In this document: piece after piece, positions 36,116 through 50,190 of the stretch | How positions within the stretch are numbered: position 1 is the stretch's first letter | Layout of the letters: every line of letters starts with the position of its first letter | Assembly: GCF_030253575.1 (NCBI RefSeq) | Contig: NC_080566.1 | Span: forward strand, 27,666,001-27,730,000 | Length of the DNA: 64,000 nt | Direction: 5' to 3' | From: Rhododendron vialii | Lineage: Eukaryota; Streptophyta; Magnoliopsida; Ericales; Ericaceae | Notes under the pieces: generated by a model | Databases searched by the model: none | The model's input: the letters and a program-made list of their open reading frames with translations, nothing else | What the model was told of the DNA's origin: nothing | Made by a program: the position numbers and the translations under genes

Positions 36116-36350
36116 CTCCCTCTGTCCTATTTTCATTGTCCATTATTTATTTTCTTTTTTTGTGTCTATTACCTATATCTTTCAATCGATAATGTTTTTC
36201 ATGATGTCGACAACTTTGTATTTTAGAACAAATTGAAATCTATTAAATAAGATCCATATTGCATGTTTTTAGAGATTCACATTGGAAAATATAAGCAATT
36301 GAAAACTGACACGAACATAAAAAAAGACAACCATAATGGAACGGATGGAG
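36116..36350. mobile_element. Stowaway-like MITE (copy 3)
   Basis: The 235-bp element has TA at 36114-36115 and 36351-36352. Ends are CTCCCTCTGTCC and GGAACGGATGGAG. It lies in an intron of the ADH-like pseudogene and belongs to a subfamily different from copies 1 and 2. Confidence 0.75.
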
Positions 36351-36515
36351 TACACAGAAGTTGAAAACGTTACCAAATAGGCCATAAAGGCAAATCTTGT
36401 TCCACTTACATTGACCTTTTGTATAACTGAGGATAATAGATCTATAACCCATATCTCCATGAAGCATGTGTTCTGTCTTTCTTAGTGTTCCAATTCCTTT
36501 TGTGTACCCAGGATT

Positions 36516-36960
36516 TAGGTCTGTCAAAGGGTCGGATCCGATCTGGATCCGACAAATTTGAATCTGATCCGAATTAGATAAGACTCGAATCCAATCTGGA
36601 TCTGATAAGATTCAAATCCGATAGTGGTAATCTGGATTCGAATCCGAAAAATTCGGATATGATCCGAAAATCCGATTCCAATCTGAAAACTTTTTTTACT
36701 TCAAAAATTTTAGCTAAAAAAATTATTTTCCAAAAAAAAAATAAAAATAAAAATACAACTTCCTAAACATTTTTTTTTCAAAATAAAAAATTTACTGTTT
36801 TAAAAATAAAGTTCGGATTCAGATTGATAACGGATTTAATCTGATCCGAATCCGATCCCAAATTTGAATTACCGAATTCGGATTATCGGATCAACGTCAT
36901 CGGATCCGGATCGATCCGGATCGAATTTTTTGGATCGGATCCGATCTATTGACCGACCTA
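36516..36960. mobile_element. GGATCCGAT-rich element with inverted ends
   Basis: The left end TAGGTCTGTCAAAGGGTCGG mirrors the right end, which reads inward TAGGTCGGTCAATAGATCGG. GGATCCGATC words fill both halves around an A/T-rich core. It lies directly before the long exon of the ADH-like pseudogene and probably replaced the start of that exon or its acceptor. Probably a non-autonomous DNA element; superfamily unassigned. Confidence 0.65.
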
Positions 36961-37161
36961 CCATGATTGTTGAGAGCGTTGGGGAAGGTGTGACAGATCT
37001 TAAATCAGGGGATCACGTCCTTCCTGTTTTTACCGGGGAATGCAAAGAGCGTAGGCATTGCAAGTCAGAGGAGAGTAACATGTGTGATCTCTTGAGGATA
37101 AACACTGACTGAGGAGTGATGCTTAGTGATGGCAAGCCGAGGTTCTCGATTAAGGGAAAAT

Positions 37162-38550
<1,389 letters not shown>

Positions 38551-39692
38551 TGAATGTTGCAAAACCAACAAAAGGGTCCACGGTGGCAATTTTTGGATTA
38601 GGAGCTGTCAGTCTTGCGGTAAGTTTTACATCTCTTAAGAATTGAGGCTTTACTTTGTTTGGCAATTGGAATGTTATAATCATCTGATTTCCAATGACTA
38701 GGCCGCCGAAGGGGCAAGGGTTGCAGGTGCTTCGAGGATTATTGGGGTTGATTTGAACGCAAAGAGATTTGATCAAGTTTATTCAAATATTGCATTTTTC
38801 AACTCAAACTTGTCAATATCCTCACCTAAGATTAGAGATTTGGCAAAGGTTATTCAAGTCTCTTTGACGTTGAATTTGTCGTTCATGCATGTTAACAACC
38901 AAGAAATTTGGTGTGACGGAATTTATGAACCCAAAAGAGCATGATAAGCTTGTTCAAGAGGTATTGTCCTTCAAGCCATCATATAACTGTTGAGGTGCAG
39001 AAAGAACAGGTCAAACAAATTGGTCCTAGTTTCTTACTTTCTTGTTTGCAGGTGATTGCCGAGATGATTGATGGAGGAGTTGACCGAAGTGTTGAGTGTA
39101 CGGGAAGTGTCAATGCCATGATCTCTGCATTTGAATGTGTTCATGATGCAACTTCTTGTGAACTCTTATAGCTGTATTTGTAAAAATTTCTCACTATTGG
39201 CTCTAGAAAACTAGAATGAACAATTCCTTTGTTTCAGGGATGGGGTGTCGCTGTACTTGTTGGTGTGCCAAACAAAGAAGACGCTTTCAAAACCCATCCG
39301 ATGAATTTCTTGAATGAGAAAACCCTCAAAGGAACCTTCTTTGGCAACTATAAACCGCGCTCTGACCTCCCTTCTGTGGTGGAAAAATACATGAACAAGG
39401 TACACTTATCTGCACATATGACTAACCTTTTAGAAATCCATAATATCTTGCAGATTTGTTCGAACTCTAGTTTTCTTTTAATTAGTTATCATATCATTGG
39501 ATGAAACTTGGAAAAAAAATTACTATGTGGAAAGTTATTCTTTATGTGTTTCTTTGATCTGGGTGGGAGCTTGAACTAGAGAAATTCATCACCCATGAAG
39601 TCCCGTTCACAGAGATCAACAAGGCTTTTGATTATATGCCAAAAGGAGATGGTCTCCGATACATAATCTGTATGGATTCTAAAAGGAGATGA

Positions 39693-40573
39693 TCTGCAAC
39701 GCATAATCCATCGTATGGATGCTTAGAGACAGACTCCATTGAAGATTGCCAAGTACCTGAATGTGGAAAGAAGTTGACAAGGAGAAATAAAATAAAGTAG
39801 AAGGTCAAACTATGAATATGGTTTTGTTGTATCATGTACGTATGTAGGCAAACAACAATGGTGATGTGTGGAAATTATGTTTTCGCTTGTAAAAAAATGG
39901 TACTCAATGTCATCTTTCAGAATTATGCCATACTTAAAGAACTAAATTATCAACACTGGCAGCTCTCAGAGAAAGTGTTCACTGTATTGTAATGTTTTCT
40001 TTTTGGTAGCTCTAGGTCATTTTGGTTTGCTTTATAGCTTGTTGTTTTGTTCTAGATTATGCGCCTTCGCACCTGTATTTGGTTTTGGTTAAATGCAAAT
40101 TTATTTACCAAAAAAAACATTGGGCAAAGGTATAATTATGTAAATCTCATCTAAATAACTTGGTACAACACAATTAATTAGATTCAATATTGGGAGACTT
40201 AAAAATTCGTCCTTATTGTCCTCTTCACTTATGAATTCATCCTGTCCTTTTCAGCAACTTATGATTTCATCCTTCTCATACTTTTAATACCGATATTGCC
40301 CTTTGAGTATTGTTAATTGTATATATTTATATATTTTAAATCATATATGTAATACAAGCTTTTCGATTTCATGGTAAATTATTTGTAACATTTACCATGA
40401 AATATGTCTGTATGTTTATATCATTTCATGGTTAATTATTTGAACCATTTACCATGAAACTATTTCATGGTTAATTATTTTGACCGTTTACCATGAAACT
40501 AGTCCGGCGAAATCTGTTAGACAGCTGTGCGGACCAATTCATATTAGGATAGTTTGAGATGTACAAATAATTA
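39693..40573. other. Flank of the ADH relic with LINE-like tail
   Basis: 40000-40120 (GCGCCTTCGCACCTGTATTT to a run of A's at about 40110) looks like the 3' end of a LINE. 40370-40500 contains several TTTCATGGT/ACCATGAAA inverted words. No gene. Confidence 0.4.
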
Positions 40574-41600
40574 TGTTTACATCCCAAAATTCTTGTCTAT
40601 ATAGGCTAAAATTTTTAGGATGAAATCATAAGTAATTTATATCCCAAAATTCTTGTCTATATAGACTGAGAATTTTAGAATGAAATCCTAAGTAATTTTC
40701 ATCCCAAAATTCTTGTCTATATAGGCCGAGAATTTTAGGATGAAATCATAAGTGTTTTAGAATGAAATCATAAGTAATTTACATCCCAAAATTCTTGTCT
40801 ATATAGGCCGAGAATTTTAGGATGAAAGATGAAATCATAAGTAATTTGCATCCCAAAATTCTTGTCTATATAGGCCGAGAATTTTAGGATGAAATCATAA
40901 GTATATTTTTATGATGAAATTATAAATAATTTACATTCCAAAATTCTTGTCTATATAGGTCGAGATATTTAGGATGAAATCATAAGTGTTTTAGGATGAA
41001 ATCATAAGTAATTTACATTCCAAAATTCTTGTCTATATAGGCCGAGAATTTTAGGATGAAATCATAAGTAATTTGCATCCCAAAATTCTTGTCTATATAG
41101 GCCGAGAATTTTAGGATCAAATCATAAGTAATTTACATCCCAAAATTCTTGTCTATATAGGCCAAGAATTTTAGGATGAAATCATAAGTATATTTTTATG
41201 ATGAAATTATAAATAATTTACATTCCAAAATTCTTGTCTATATAGGCCAAAATATTTAGGATGAAATCATAATTATTTTACATCCCAAAATTCTTGTCTA
41301 TATAAGCCAAAAATTTTAGGATGTAATCATAAGTATTTTACATCCAAAAATTCTTGTCTATATAGGCTAAGAATTTTAGGATGAAATCATAAGTATTTTA
41401 GGATGAAATCATAAGTAATTTAAATCCAAAATTTTTTGTCTATATAAGCCAAGAATTTTAGGATGAAATCATATGTAATTTACATCCCAAAATTCTTGTC
41501 CATATAGGCCAAGAATTTTAGGATGAAATCATAAGTAATTTACACCCCAAAATTCTTGTCTATATAGGCCGAGAATTTTATGATGTAATCATAAGTAATT
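40574..41600. repeat. Tandem array of hairpin-forming units, about 60 bp
   Basis: About 15 copies of a unit centred on TTCTTGTCTATATAGGC. Within each unit CATCCCAAAATTC and GAATTTTAGGATG are inverted with a 16-17-nt loop, so each copy can fold on itself. Units are joined by AAATCATAAGTAATTTA. Some junctions carry an extra TTTTAGGATGAAATCATAAG half-unit, giving longer spacings. No coding capacity. Confidence 0.92.
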
Positions 41601-42130
41601 AATCATGTAATGTCATGGTAATTTAACCATGTAACGGTTTGAGGATGTCATGTTATATTTTTTTTATGGTAATTTAGCCATGTTCCGTTGGCCAACTCGA
41701 AGAATGAAGAAAAATGCAAAGATGTGGTCAACTTATCATGTTATATTCCTAAAAATATCGATTCCTCAAATATGTTCCATGATAAAAATAAGTAATCAAT
41801 TATATTGAAATTTATCAAATCCCATTGAATTAGGAAAATAATCCAAACTATTCCCACTAAATTGGGAAAATAATATAACATAGTATATGTATATCATAGT
41901 GAAAAGGGTAAAAAATGTAATTCACACACTAACAGGATGAAATCATAAATATGAAAAAAGGGTAGGATGAATTCTTACATGACATGGATAAAGAAGATGT
42001 ATATTTAAATATTCCTTCAATATTCAATGGAGTATAATTACAGTCAAGAATTGGCTTACACTTCCATGTGTGAGCGCCTAGCACACCTCTTTATACCATG
42101 TTTGGGAAAGCTTGGGTTTCAAAAAAAAAA
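41601..42130. other. AT-rich spacer
   Basis: Contains further GGATGAAATCATAA words near 41940 outside the array, and no gene. Confidence 0.5.
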
Positions 42131-42560
42131 TTTTTTTTTGTATCAGGAAGCGGTATATTGCATTCATCAAAGCCTTCGGGCACTTAGAGAATTTCCTTGA
42201 TAGGAAAAGTATACATGATCCATGCAACAAACTATAAAACAATAGAATCAACGGGAAATCTCATGTCCAAACATCCGGACATGGAACTAAAACCCTCTTT
42301 ACAACCGAAAAGCAAGTCGATACTAGCGGATTTGTAGATGAGAGACACAAAGATCCCCAGGGTCGGCATAGTACCTTGGGAGAGTGTTAAGGGCAGAGTC
42401 CTTGTAAACCACCCAAACAAACATGCAAGTTAATCCTCGAGCATAACTTCGGTCAGGCTAGGGACAAAATTTCTTTCTGCATCGATCAACCTCAACCATG
42501 TGGGAGAGCCTGCACCCAATCTGCTTTGATTTCAATCTTGATGTTCTTTTCGAATACATA
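42131..42560 (-). mobile_element. 3' end of an L1-type LINE
   Basis: On the minus strand the sequence ends with TTTGATGAATGCAATATACC, GCTTCCTGATAC and a run of A's, a terminal motif I recall from plant L1 elements. The upstream 300-400 bp show no intact frame. The 5' limit is uncertain, and no target duplication was found. Confidence 0.55.
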
Positions 42561-42627
42561 ACAGTTTCAGACAATTTGACTGAATTACGCTGAAGGTGAC
42601 AAATGTACAGGTTTGAGTAGGTTAAAC

Positions 42628-42816
42628 TGGGTCACGGGTCAGACCTTTGGGCGTAGCCCAGTTGGTCGTGTACCTCCCTTTGGGAGTGAGAGGTCGCGGG
42701 TTCGATTCCTATGGATAAGAGATCAACTCCTTGTGGTAATACTAACTTTTAACACCCCCACCAACCCCGCTCAATGTTGACAAAAAAAAAATTAAAAAAA
42801 TGGGTCACAGGTCAGA
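42628..42816 (+). mobile_element. tRNA-derived SINE with 16-bp target duplication
   Basis: The body (42644-42800) contains an A-box-like TAGCCCAGTTGGT (42654-42666) and a B box GGTTCGATTCC (42699-42709) at tRNA-like spacing, then a unique tail ending in A-rich sequence. The flanks TGGGTCACGGGTCAGA (42628-42643) and TGGGTCACAGGTCAGA (42801-42816) are a 16-bp duplication with one difference. The internal RNA polymerase III promoter makes this a SINE; no acceptor stem pairs, so it is not a tRNA gene. Confidence 0.9.
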
Positions 42817-42889
42817 TTTTTCCCTTTCCCGGAATGTAGAATCCTACATTAGCAAATGGAAGTTGTAACGAAAAGATTCTAGTACACAC

Positions 42890-43265
42890 CTTTATTACAA
42901 ATTTGTGTGACTCTTTTACGAATATTTGTGGCTCTTTTTATGAACTTTTGTGGCTTGTTTTCTTTTTTGGGTGTACGGTACACACCTTACAAAATTTGTA
43001 ACTTTACGAATTTTTGTGGCTGTTTATTCATGAATTTTGGTGCTTACTTTTAAGAATTTTTGTGGTGTTGTTTCTAAATTTTTGTGGTAAAGACGGCGCA
43101 AGTTAAAAAAGATGGCTCAAATTTACGAATTTTTGTGGCATTGTTTACGAATTTTTGTGGTCTGTTAATGAATTTTTGTGTTCCAATATACACATTTTTT
43201 GGGCCAGGTGTTCAATTATGAACTTAATTTTGTGGTGATTTACGAATCTTTATGGCTCAAAATAC
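42890..43265. repeat. Degenerate TTACGAATTTTTGTGGC repeat
   Basis: The word (A/T)ACGAATTTTTGTGG(C/T) recurs about ten times at irregular 20-45-bp spacing. An old minisatellite or short-word array; no coding potential. Confidence 0.65.
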
Positions 43266-44030
43266 AAAGTGAATACTGTACACTTAAAAATAGGTACTAA
43301 CGAATAACAATGATCACCAAAGTTTTTGAAATCTGGTTGTATTCATAACGAATAAAAAGTTACTCCTGAAAACAAAAATTATTTTTCTCTGTCTTCATTG
43401 CAAGAGTATCAAAGATTGGAGTAAATGAGCCATGATTCTCCAATTCGTGCGGCCCCATATTTGGCTGATTTTTCCAATCAAGCCCTTTGGTGAGATAGCT
43501 TGTAGTGTAATGCACAGGGGTAATTTCATCTTTACACGTATTTAGTGGTGGGCCAGTCTTACTATTTGGCCATTTTACAAAATTACTAATATAGCTTTCC
43601 AGACTTTTCCACTATTCCATTTGTATCCCCAAAAAATCAATGCTATTTTGTCTTTATATGCCTGGTATTTTTGGATTTGTTGAGGGCCAATTTTGTCTTT
43701 CTGCCTTTTCCCCATATGTAGGTCCAAAGACACGCGATTTCTACAATCTCTATCTCCCTCTTGGAGATCCAGGTACAAAGCTCACGCGTTTTATGTACTT
43801 TTCCCCGTTCTTCTTCTCACTTTGTTTTCTTATGTCGCTTTCTCTCTGTGTCTCTCTTTCTCTGTTTGTTTTGGTTGATTCGTTTGGTCGATGGATTCTT
43901 AGGCAAATCTATCTCCTATTCTCCGGAGTTGGGAATAGGGTTTTCGATTTTTTTTCCCTTGGCTATAATCTTTAAGTTTTATTTACAGTTGACCTAGGGT
44001 TTTCTGATTTCTGTGGATTGGAGTACAAAA
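43266..44030. other. Upstream region of B3-like copy A
   Basis: Frames of 60-111 aa at 43640-43975 overlap in two phases around a CT-rich leader-like stretch and look like 5' UTR rather than protein. Confidence 0.4.
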
Positions 44031-45320
44031 ATGGCTTTAATGGCGCCTTTTGTACACCCTCACTTTGAGCTAGAGTTAAATGTCGTATTCCTGCAAGAAT
44101 AACGTGGCGATTAGAAATTGTAGCCAGATCTAGGATAAGTGATGCAGTAGTGTTGGTTTATGAGGCAGATAAGAATTTCGTGACGAGATATGCTGATGTT
44201 ATTGTAATGGGGGATGTTTTGATTTGGGATTCTAGGGAAGGAATAAACGCTTGGCTTCATAGAATAATCGGCATGTCGTTCTTAGCTCTATTTGAAGATA
44301 TCGACGGTTTGATCTATTTTATTATATTCTGAATTTGTTTGTTTATTTCTGTTATTATATATTAGATGGTGGAATTTGTTGATTTGTCAAACTTATTGGT
44401 TATTGTGATTCTCCAGATTCAATGGTCAGTGTTATTTTTATAATCTTGTATATTCCTAGGTAAATATTATTATAGTATGGTTGATATTGATTTATGTTTG
44501 CTTAGCCTAATAACTACTATTGATATATATTTCTAGGATATTCCATTATGCTATCGAGAGGTGTTCGACAATAGCAACAAAGATACATGGGTTTTATTAA
44601 AGAATAGAATGAAAGTCTAGCCAGTATGTGCAACAAACAATCTCTTGTACAATGGGTGGGAAACGTTTTGGGAAGAACATGATCTTCGAATAGGGTGCAG
44701 GGTTATATTTGGAGCAGAAAATAAATGGATTTTCTATATTATTGTTCTAGATGAAAATTTGGAGAGAGTTTACTATGATTGGCCAATGATTGACGAACAA
44801 ATGGCCACACTAATTGTTCCATTTGGTAAGTTTTGGCATAGTTTTACTTTCGTACATTGAATAACAGTTGCTTGGAGAACTCTAAAAATAAAGTTTTTTA
44901 ATCTTCATTTTTTTGTTGTTTGTTTGGATACCATTTCAACAGACCATTTGATAACATCATGTATCCCGTCTACTTTCATCAATGAGCGGTATATGTTTCA
45001 GTTTGCATTTGTGAATGAGTTGAGAACCAATGTTAATCAGGTGTGTGTAATTGAAGAAATTATATCGTCATATTTGTTTATTTTCTAGCTCTAAAAAATT
45101 ATACAAGGTATTTAAAAACTTGTTTGTTGTTTTAATGTAGGTGTTTACCCGTCGTTTTGAGGGATTGATGTTAAATAGAGGTGTTAATGACATATATTTC
45201 TACATGCGCGAAAGACAATGGATTGTTCCTGTTATTGACCATCAATTTCATGTGGCTTTTCTTGATCAGTTCGTGAAATCATTACAATTGGCGTCATTGG
45301 ATTTAGTCTTAGTGTTTTAG
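44031..45320 (+). pseudogene. Copy A of a two-module B3-like gene
   Basis: Exons, defined by comparison with copies B and C: 44031-44306, micro-exon 44417-44424 (ATTCAATG), 44537-44825, 44943-45040 and 45141-45320. The N-terminus MALMAPFVHPHFELE matches MEIQTPFVCPHFDTE of copy C. The first module has DTWVLLKNRMKV, NGWETFWEEHDLRIGCRVIF and KWIFYIIVLDENLERVYYDW, the W..GW..F..L..G..vF..F.V spacing of a REM-type B3 DNA-binding fold. After a linker (SCIPSTF) the second module has QWIVPVIDHQFHVAFLDQF. Frame problems: the opening frame ends at TAA (44100-44102) while the homologous reading continues one frame over, and a TAG replaces the Trp codon of WPV. Splice sites are otherwise GT-AG. I recognise no named family; B3 is inferred from spacing. 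Confidence 0.6.
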
Positions 45321-46965
45321 ATCTAGAGTTTATAAGGGTGGTTGTTTTTGGGGGAGATGGAGCAGAGAGGATATACTCATGATTCCTTAAATTAAATTCT
45401 GTAACAAAACCTGGTTGTTAAATATCAAGAAAGTTGAATTAGGGATTTCGACGATCCACTTGAATCGTTCTTCTTTTGGTTGTCAAATACTGTGTGGCAA
45501 AGTTTATCTCCAAATACTAGAACTTCAAAACATTTGTATATAATGTATTAAAATACTTTTTATTAATCCAATATTCTATTAAGTAATTCTATTCTTTTGA
45601 TACATGTATTATGTAAATGTAATGTTCAGTTTTGCAATATGCTAATAAAGTATACATTGCCAATATAATAAATGAGGAATGAGCATTGGTTTTGGTATTA
45701 CTCTAACCACCCACATAATTTATTTGGTTACAAGGTGATGTGTATGCTTTCTTCTGTTATCTTTTCAATTAAGTATTCTAATAGTTATTTCTCCATCATG
45801 TTATAATTATATCATATTATATTGATAAACATATAAAAAACAAAGTGTTTGATAACTGATGATAGATAACCTCTCCTGCATAACCAAAATATATTGAAAT
45901 ATTTATATATATCCAGGCTTATTTGCATGAATTAAAATTTCATTGTGTTTATGTAGTTGTTTTAGCACCGGCTTGTTGTAACATTATACAAGAAGACATT
46001 TTAAATTGTCCTGTGATATGCTACTATTAGAAAACTGTAAGTATCCTCAGTCCAATTGTTATAAATTCTTTATTCTAATTACGTGCTAAGTTATGCCAAA
46101 AATAGGACATAGTAGAGGTTTTAGAGTTATATTATATATTATGACGAGAACAAAGAGTTCATGAGGAATATTTTGAGTTTAAAACTAAACTTATAACATT
46201 ATATATGGATGAAAAAAAGGAAGATATTTAGGATGGTAGCTGTTTCATATAGGTTTATATATGCTCATGGAGATGGCAAAGTAAATCTTGGCTTCTACTA
46301 AATTTAAACAGAACTTTCTGTTTTACCAAAAAAAAGTTCAGATATTTAGCATGGCAAGTTTTTTGGCACATTCTTCCACGTCACAAGAAATCCTGAAAGT
46401 AAAGGCATTGCATACTAGATTTTTCTTTCTTTTTTTTTAACTTATAGATAATTATGAATACACAATAGATTCAGTACAGACTCCTATATTTGTATGATCA
46501 AGTCAAATAGTTCATTGTGTATTCCATCACATATTGACAAGAAAATTAAAGTAGATTCTTAGCATTGTAAGATGAGATTCACTGTTGGTCTACTTTTGGA
46601 ATTATACTAGCCTTTGGCTTCAATGCAATATCGAATACACAAATTATTGGCACCATTTTACTATTTAGTTGCAGGACACTTCATCCTTATCTTCTGGATT
46701 TAGTCTATAAAACCCACATCTGTTTGCTCTGGTATGTAGGACTGTCTCTTACCTCATAATCTTCTGCTGAGATCTTCTATTTCCATTCTTAGTTCATAAA
46801 AAGGGTGCTATACTTTAGGACCAATTTATTGTCTATATATAAATTTCACATTCCAGTTTCATTTTGAATAAAAAATACTATAGGTTTTACTTATCTGAAC
46901 TAATTTAATTTTGATTTTATGCTTGTTCCTACATTTAATCTTATTTTTATTGTGATGCTAGAGGA
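45321..46965. other. AT-rich spacer between copies A and B
   Basis: No gene or well-defined element is recognised. Confidence 0.5.
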
Positions 46966-48297
46966 ATGGCTGTTAATGTCCCATTTGTACACTGTGTATA
47001 TAATCCAATTGATCCAGATTCACCAAGAAGTGGAGGTGCCTATCAGATGAATACAGGGGATGGTTGTTCAGAGGTTATTGCATTGGCAATAAAATACAGG
47101 AGGTGATCGCCTGTACTATAGTGTTGTTCCATCTTTTATCCACAATTATGGTGGCATACTTCCGCTTGGCAACATCATCAGATGAAATCTTAAGAAATGT
47201 TTTGTTGCTTGCATGGAATCTATAATCTACCATTCATTCCTTCATCATAACCTTGAAGGTACGTCTATCATTCATATTCAATCATGTCTCAAAGTACAAC
47301 TTATCCTATTGATTTTGAACTATCAAAAATTGTTATTTCTCCAGGAGTTCAGAATTGTTGGTTTATGAAAGACGTTTCCGCGTATAGTCTAACAACTCTT
47401 ACAGTATAGACACATAATATAATAAAACAAAATATTATGCACTTATTTCTATAATCTTGATTATTCTAATAATTTTGGTAAATATAGACTATTTCAATAG
47501 GTTTTCGCGATACTTTCAATGGAGATAATCAAACTATTTGGATCTTGCTTAAACATGGAAACAAGGCATGGCCTATCCAAGTTATCAACAATGTTTTCTT
47601 TGCTGGATGGGCAAGTTTCCTAGGGCTCATGCATTGTGACCAAACTTTAGGCTTGTGTTTGGTTGCTATAGAAAATGAATCTTTAATGTTTTCATTCTGG
47701 ATGAAAATAATGTTGAAGTTCAATTCCCATGGTCACACCCAAATCCAACATGGGTAAATCTATTCCCTGTACCTGGTATGTAAACTTTCTGTTAACTTTA
47801 TTCCATTCCTCTATTTCATTGTCTACTCTTCATTTATAATATTCAGCACATTATTTTACTTTCAGCTGGTCTTGTGACTTCATGTATTCCTTCTGTATTT
47901 GCAAATCAACAATCTAGCAAAAAATTTGGCCATCAATATGTTACTGGAAATCATGTTGGGCTGGTAATTTTTATTATCAAGAATCAGAACTTCTTTTTAC
48001 CAGGTTATGTCAGTAATACAAATACCTAACCAATTTAATCATTTCTAGGTCTTTCAAGGGCAGCTAAATAAAGTCTTCCAGGAAAATCCTACCCAACAAC
48101 TGAACATTAGAGTTGGGAACTTTGCTTGGGTAGTTTCAATTGACAATGGTCATCTACACTATCCTACTTTTGAGCAATTTATAGAGAACTTGGACCTGAA
48201 TACTCTGGATTATCTTTTTGTAACAGCCTCAGGGGAAATGGAACTGACCATCGTCTTTGACTACTACTATGTCGAGAAAATTTACGAATGGTTCTAA
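46966..48297 (+). pseudogene. Copy B of a two-module B3-like gene
   Basis: It starts MAVNVPFVHCVYNPIDPDSP. The exon-like blocks are 46966-47258, a poorly defined short exon near 47345, about 47502-47776, about 47867-47963 and about 48050-48297. The first module reads IWILLKHGNKAWPIQVINNV and FFAGWASFLG, then shifts frame to give FILDENNVEV. The linker SCIPSVFANQ matches copy A. The last exon is open and ends EKIYEWF followed by TAA; it contains the second module (FAWVVSIDNGHLHYPTFEQF). Breaks seen: a frameshift after IKYRR (stop TGA at about 47104), a TGA where copy C has a Trp codon, and a frameshift in the first module. The exon layout and phases follow copies A and C, so this is a decayed paralogue rather than a processed copy. 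Confidence 0.6.
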
Positions 48298-49983
48298 TAA
48301 AAGAACAAATAGTTTGTATAATGAGATTGTACTCTGCAATATCCATTTTCTAACTGCAGAGACAACCAATATACAAATAATTTCTATGGTACTTTTGTTT
48401 GTTAGCAATGTGCATGCTGCGTTTGGATTGTAAAAGTTTAGTTATATATAAAGTTGTCCTCCTAAAAAGGTACGTTTAGCATAAGATGGTAGCAATGCAT
48501 GGAGCATGCTTCCATTTTAAAGGGAAGACACGTAGTCATCCTTTTTTACATATTTTGTTTAACTGTGTTAATCAAAGTTTCAGTCACTGTTTTAATCAAA
48601 GCCTCACTCCCATGTCTCGTAACAGCTATATTGTTAATTAGATTGTAGTGACTTGATTCCAGCTTTGTAATTGGTCCATACTCTCTCAAGATATTAAAAG
48701 ACTACTTTTAAAATTCACTGCTCCAATTTATATACTGCAAAAAATTTCAAAGACAATGCTAAATCCAATTGTTACATCAAGATCTCAGGAATGGCAAGAT
48801 ATTACAAAAACACCAAAATTTCATTACAAGATTAAAAACAAAGATTACCAAAAAAACCCATTAAATCCATCAATAGCTTTGAAAACAAAAATTCAACATG
48901 CATTTTTTGCTCTTTTGATTCATTGGGCAAATTTATTTAATTAGAGAAATTAAAACCATGGTTTTTAACATCATAGCTTGGTACAAACAGATGATCCAAT
49001 GGACTTGATTCAAAAATTTCAACAAATGTAAGCCCAAATCCAAGCCATCAGTTCTTGTAAAAAGGTTTCTTTTTCATATTTTCTATTGACCCATGTTAAC
49101 ATAACCAAAATTGACGGTTCTTAACATAAACAAAATCCATCATAGCCCATTTTCAAGCCCATTGTGCACATAAATTGAGCTTAACTACTCAAATTAGTGT
49201 ATCATGTTGAGTTGTTTCTAACATTGAAACATAGATTCAATATCATTCACAAGGTTACCCTTATGCTACTCTACCTATTACATTAATAGTGACGGTTTTT
49301 CCCGCCAGTTGGTTAGAAATTTTTTGATCCAATCAAAAACAAATAATCCATGCCGAAGTTAACAAATTCATTAGCTATATAAAACTAATTACTCAATCTA
49401 TAAAACTTGGAAACACTAACATCAAAATGGAAAAAGCAATGGAAATTAACCATTAATTGATCTTCTAAGATTCAAACTATCAATGCATTTATATCAACCG
49501 AGTTTTCTAAAAACATATATAATTTCAGCTCACTCAAAATCAAATTTCATATGAATTGTTTTAGTTAAATTAATTTATGACAAAATTAAAGCTATCCATA
49601 AAAATCCAATTTATGAACTACAAAATAAAAACTAGGCCAACATCCAATGTTTTGTATAAAAATACTCATCCTTAACAAATTGCCAATAAACACAAAAAAA
49701 ATTCCAAAAAACATACTTTACCTGTTTTTAAAATATTTCCTAGTTATAGAATCAATTTAAGAACAAAAACATATACAAAAAGCATATATACAGAAACCCA
49801 AAATAAAACTTTAACAAAATGAAGAATCATCCTGCAATAATACCAATTTATAAAACTGTATTTCACCATAAAATATACTAACAAACTTTAAAACTTACAA
49901 AAAAAAAAAAAACTCATTAAACCACTTTAAAAAAACAAAACTAACTAATACAAATTAACTATTTGCTTTTTTGACAGAATCTC
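48298..49983. other. AT-rich spacer downstream of copy B
   Basis: No gene is recognised. Very A-rich on the plus strand, with many short homopolymers. Confidence 0.5.
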
Positions 49984-50190
49984 ATCACTATGGTATTGCA
50001 TTAACTTCAATTTTGTCCACGTCAAAGAGAGTTTTATTCTTTACATTGCCACCAATTATTTTGCTGCACCTCTTTTCATACTTAAAACTAAGACAGACTT
50101 CTTTGTCACTCATTCTTTGATCTCGTCTCCAACCAAGGTCTAGAGTTCTGACGTTTGAGAACCATAGCTCAATCTCTTCCCACAGCTCTT
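49984..50190 (-). CDS. Possible exon of an unrecognised protein
   Basis: A 67-codon minus-strand frame without its own start reads KELWEEIELWFSNVRTLDLG, continues WRRDQRMSDKEVCLSFKYEK and ends KTLFDVDKIEVNAIP before TAG. Residue composition and periodic hydrophobics look like real protein, in contrast to the surrounding AT-rich DNA. I do not recognise the family, and no neighbouring exon is identified. It could be a terminal exon or a relic. Confidence 0.3.

Noticed and set aside
40574-41600. Regular repeats with similar spacers, superficially CRISPR-like
   Set aside because: Plant nuclear context; the spacers are themselves repeated and the whole unit is one tandem repeat. No cas genes.
42650-42715. 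tRNA gene suggested by A and B boxes
   Set aside because: No acceptor stem or anticodon arm folds. It has an A-rich tail and a target duplication, so it is a SINE.
44100-44340. Separate short gene beginning at 44150
   Set aside because: It is the continuation of B3-like copy A exon 1 in another frame, shown by alignment with copy C.
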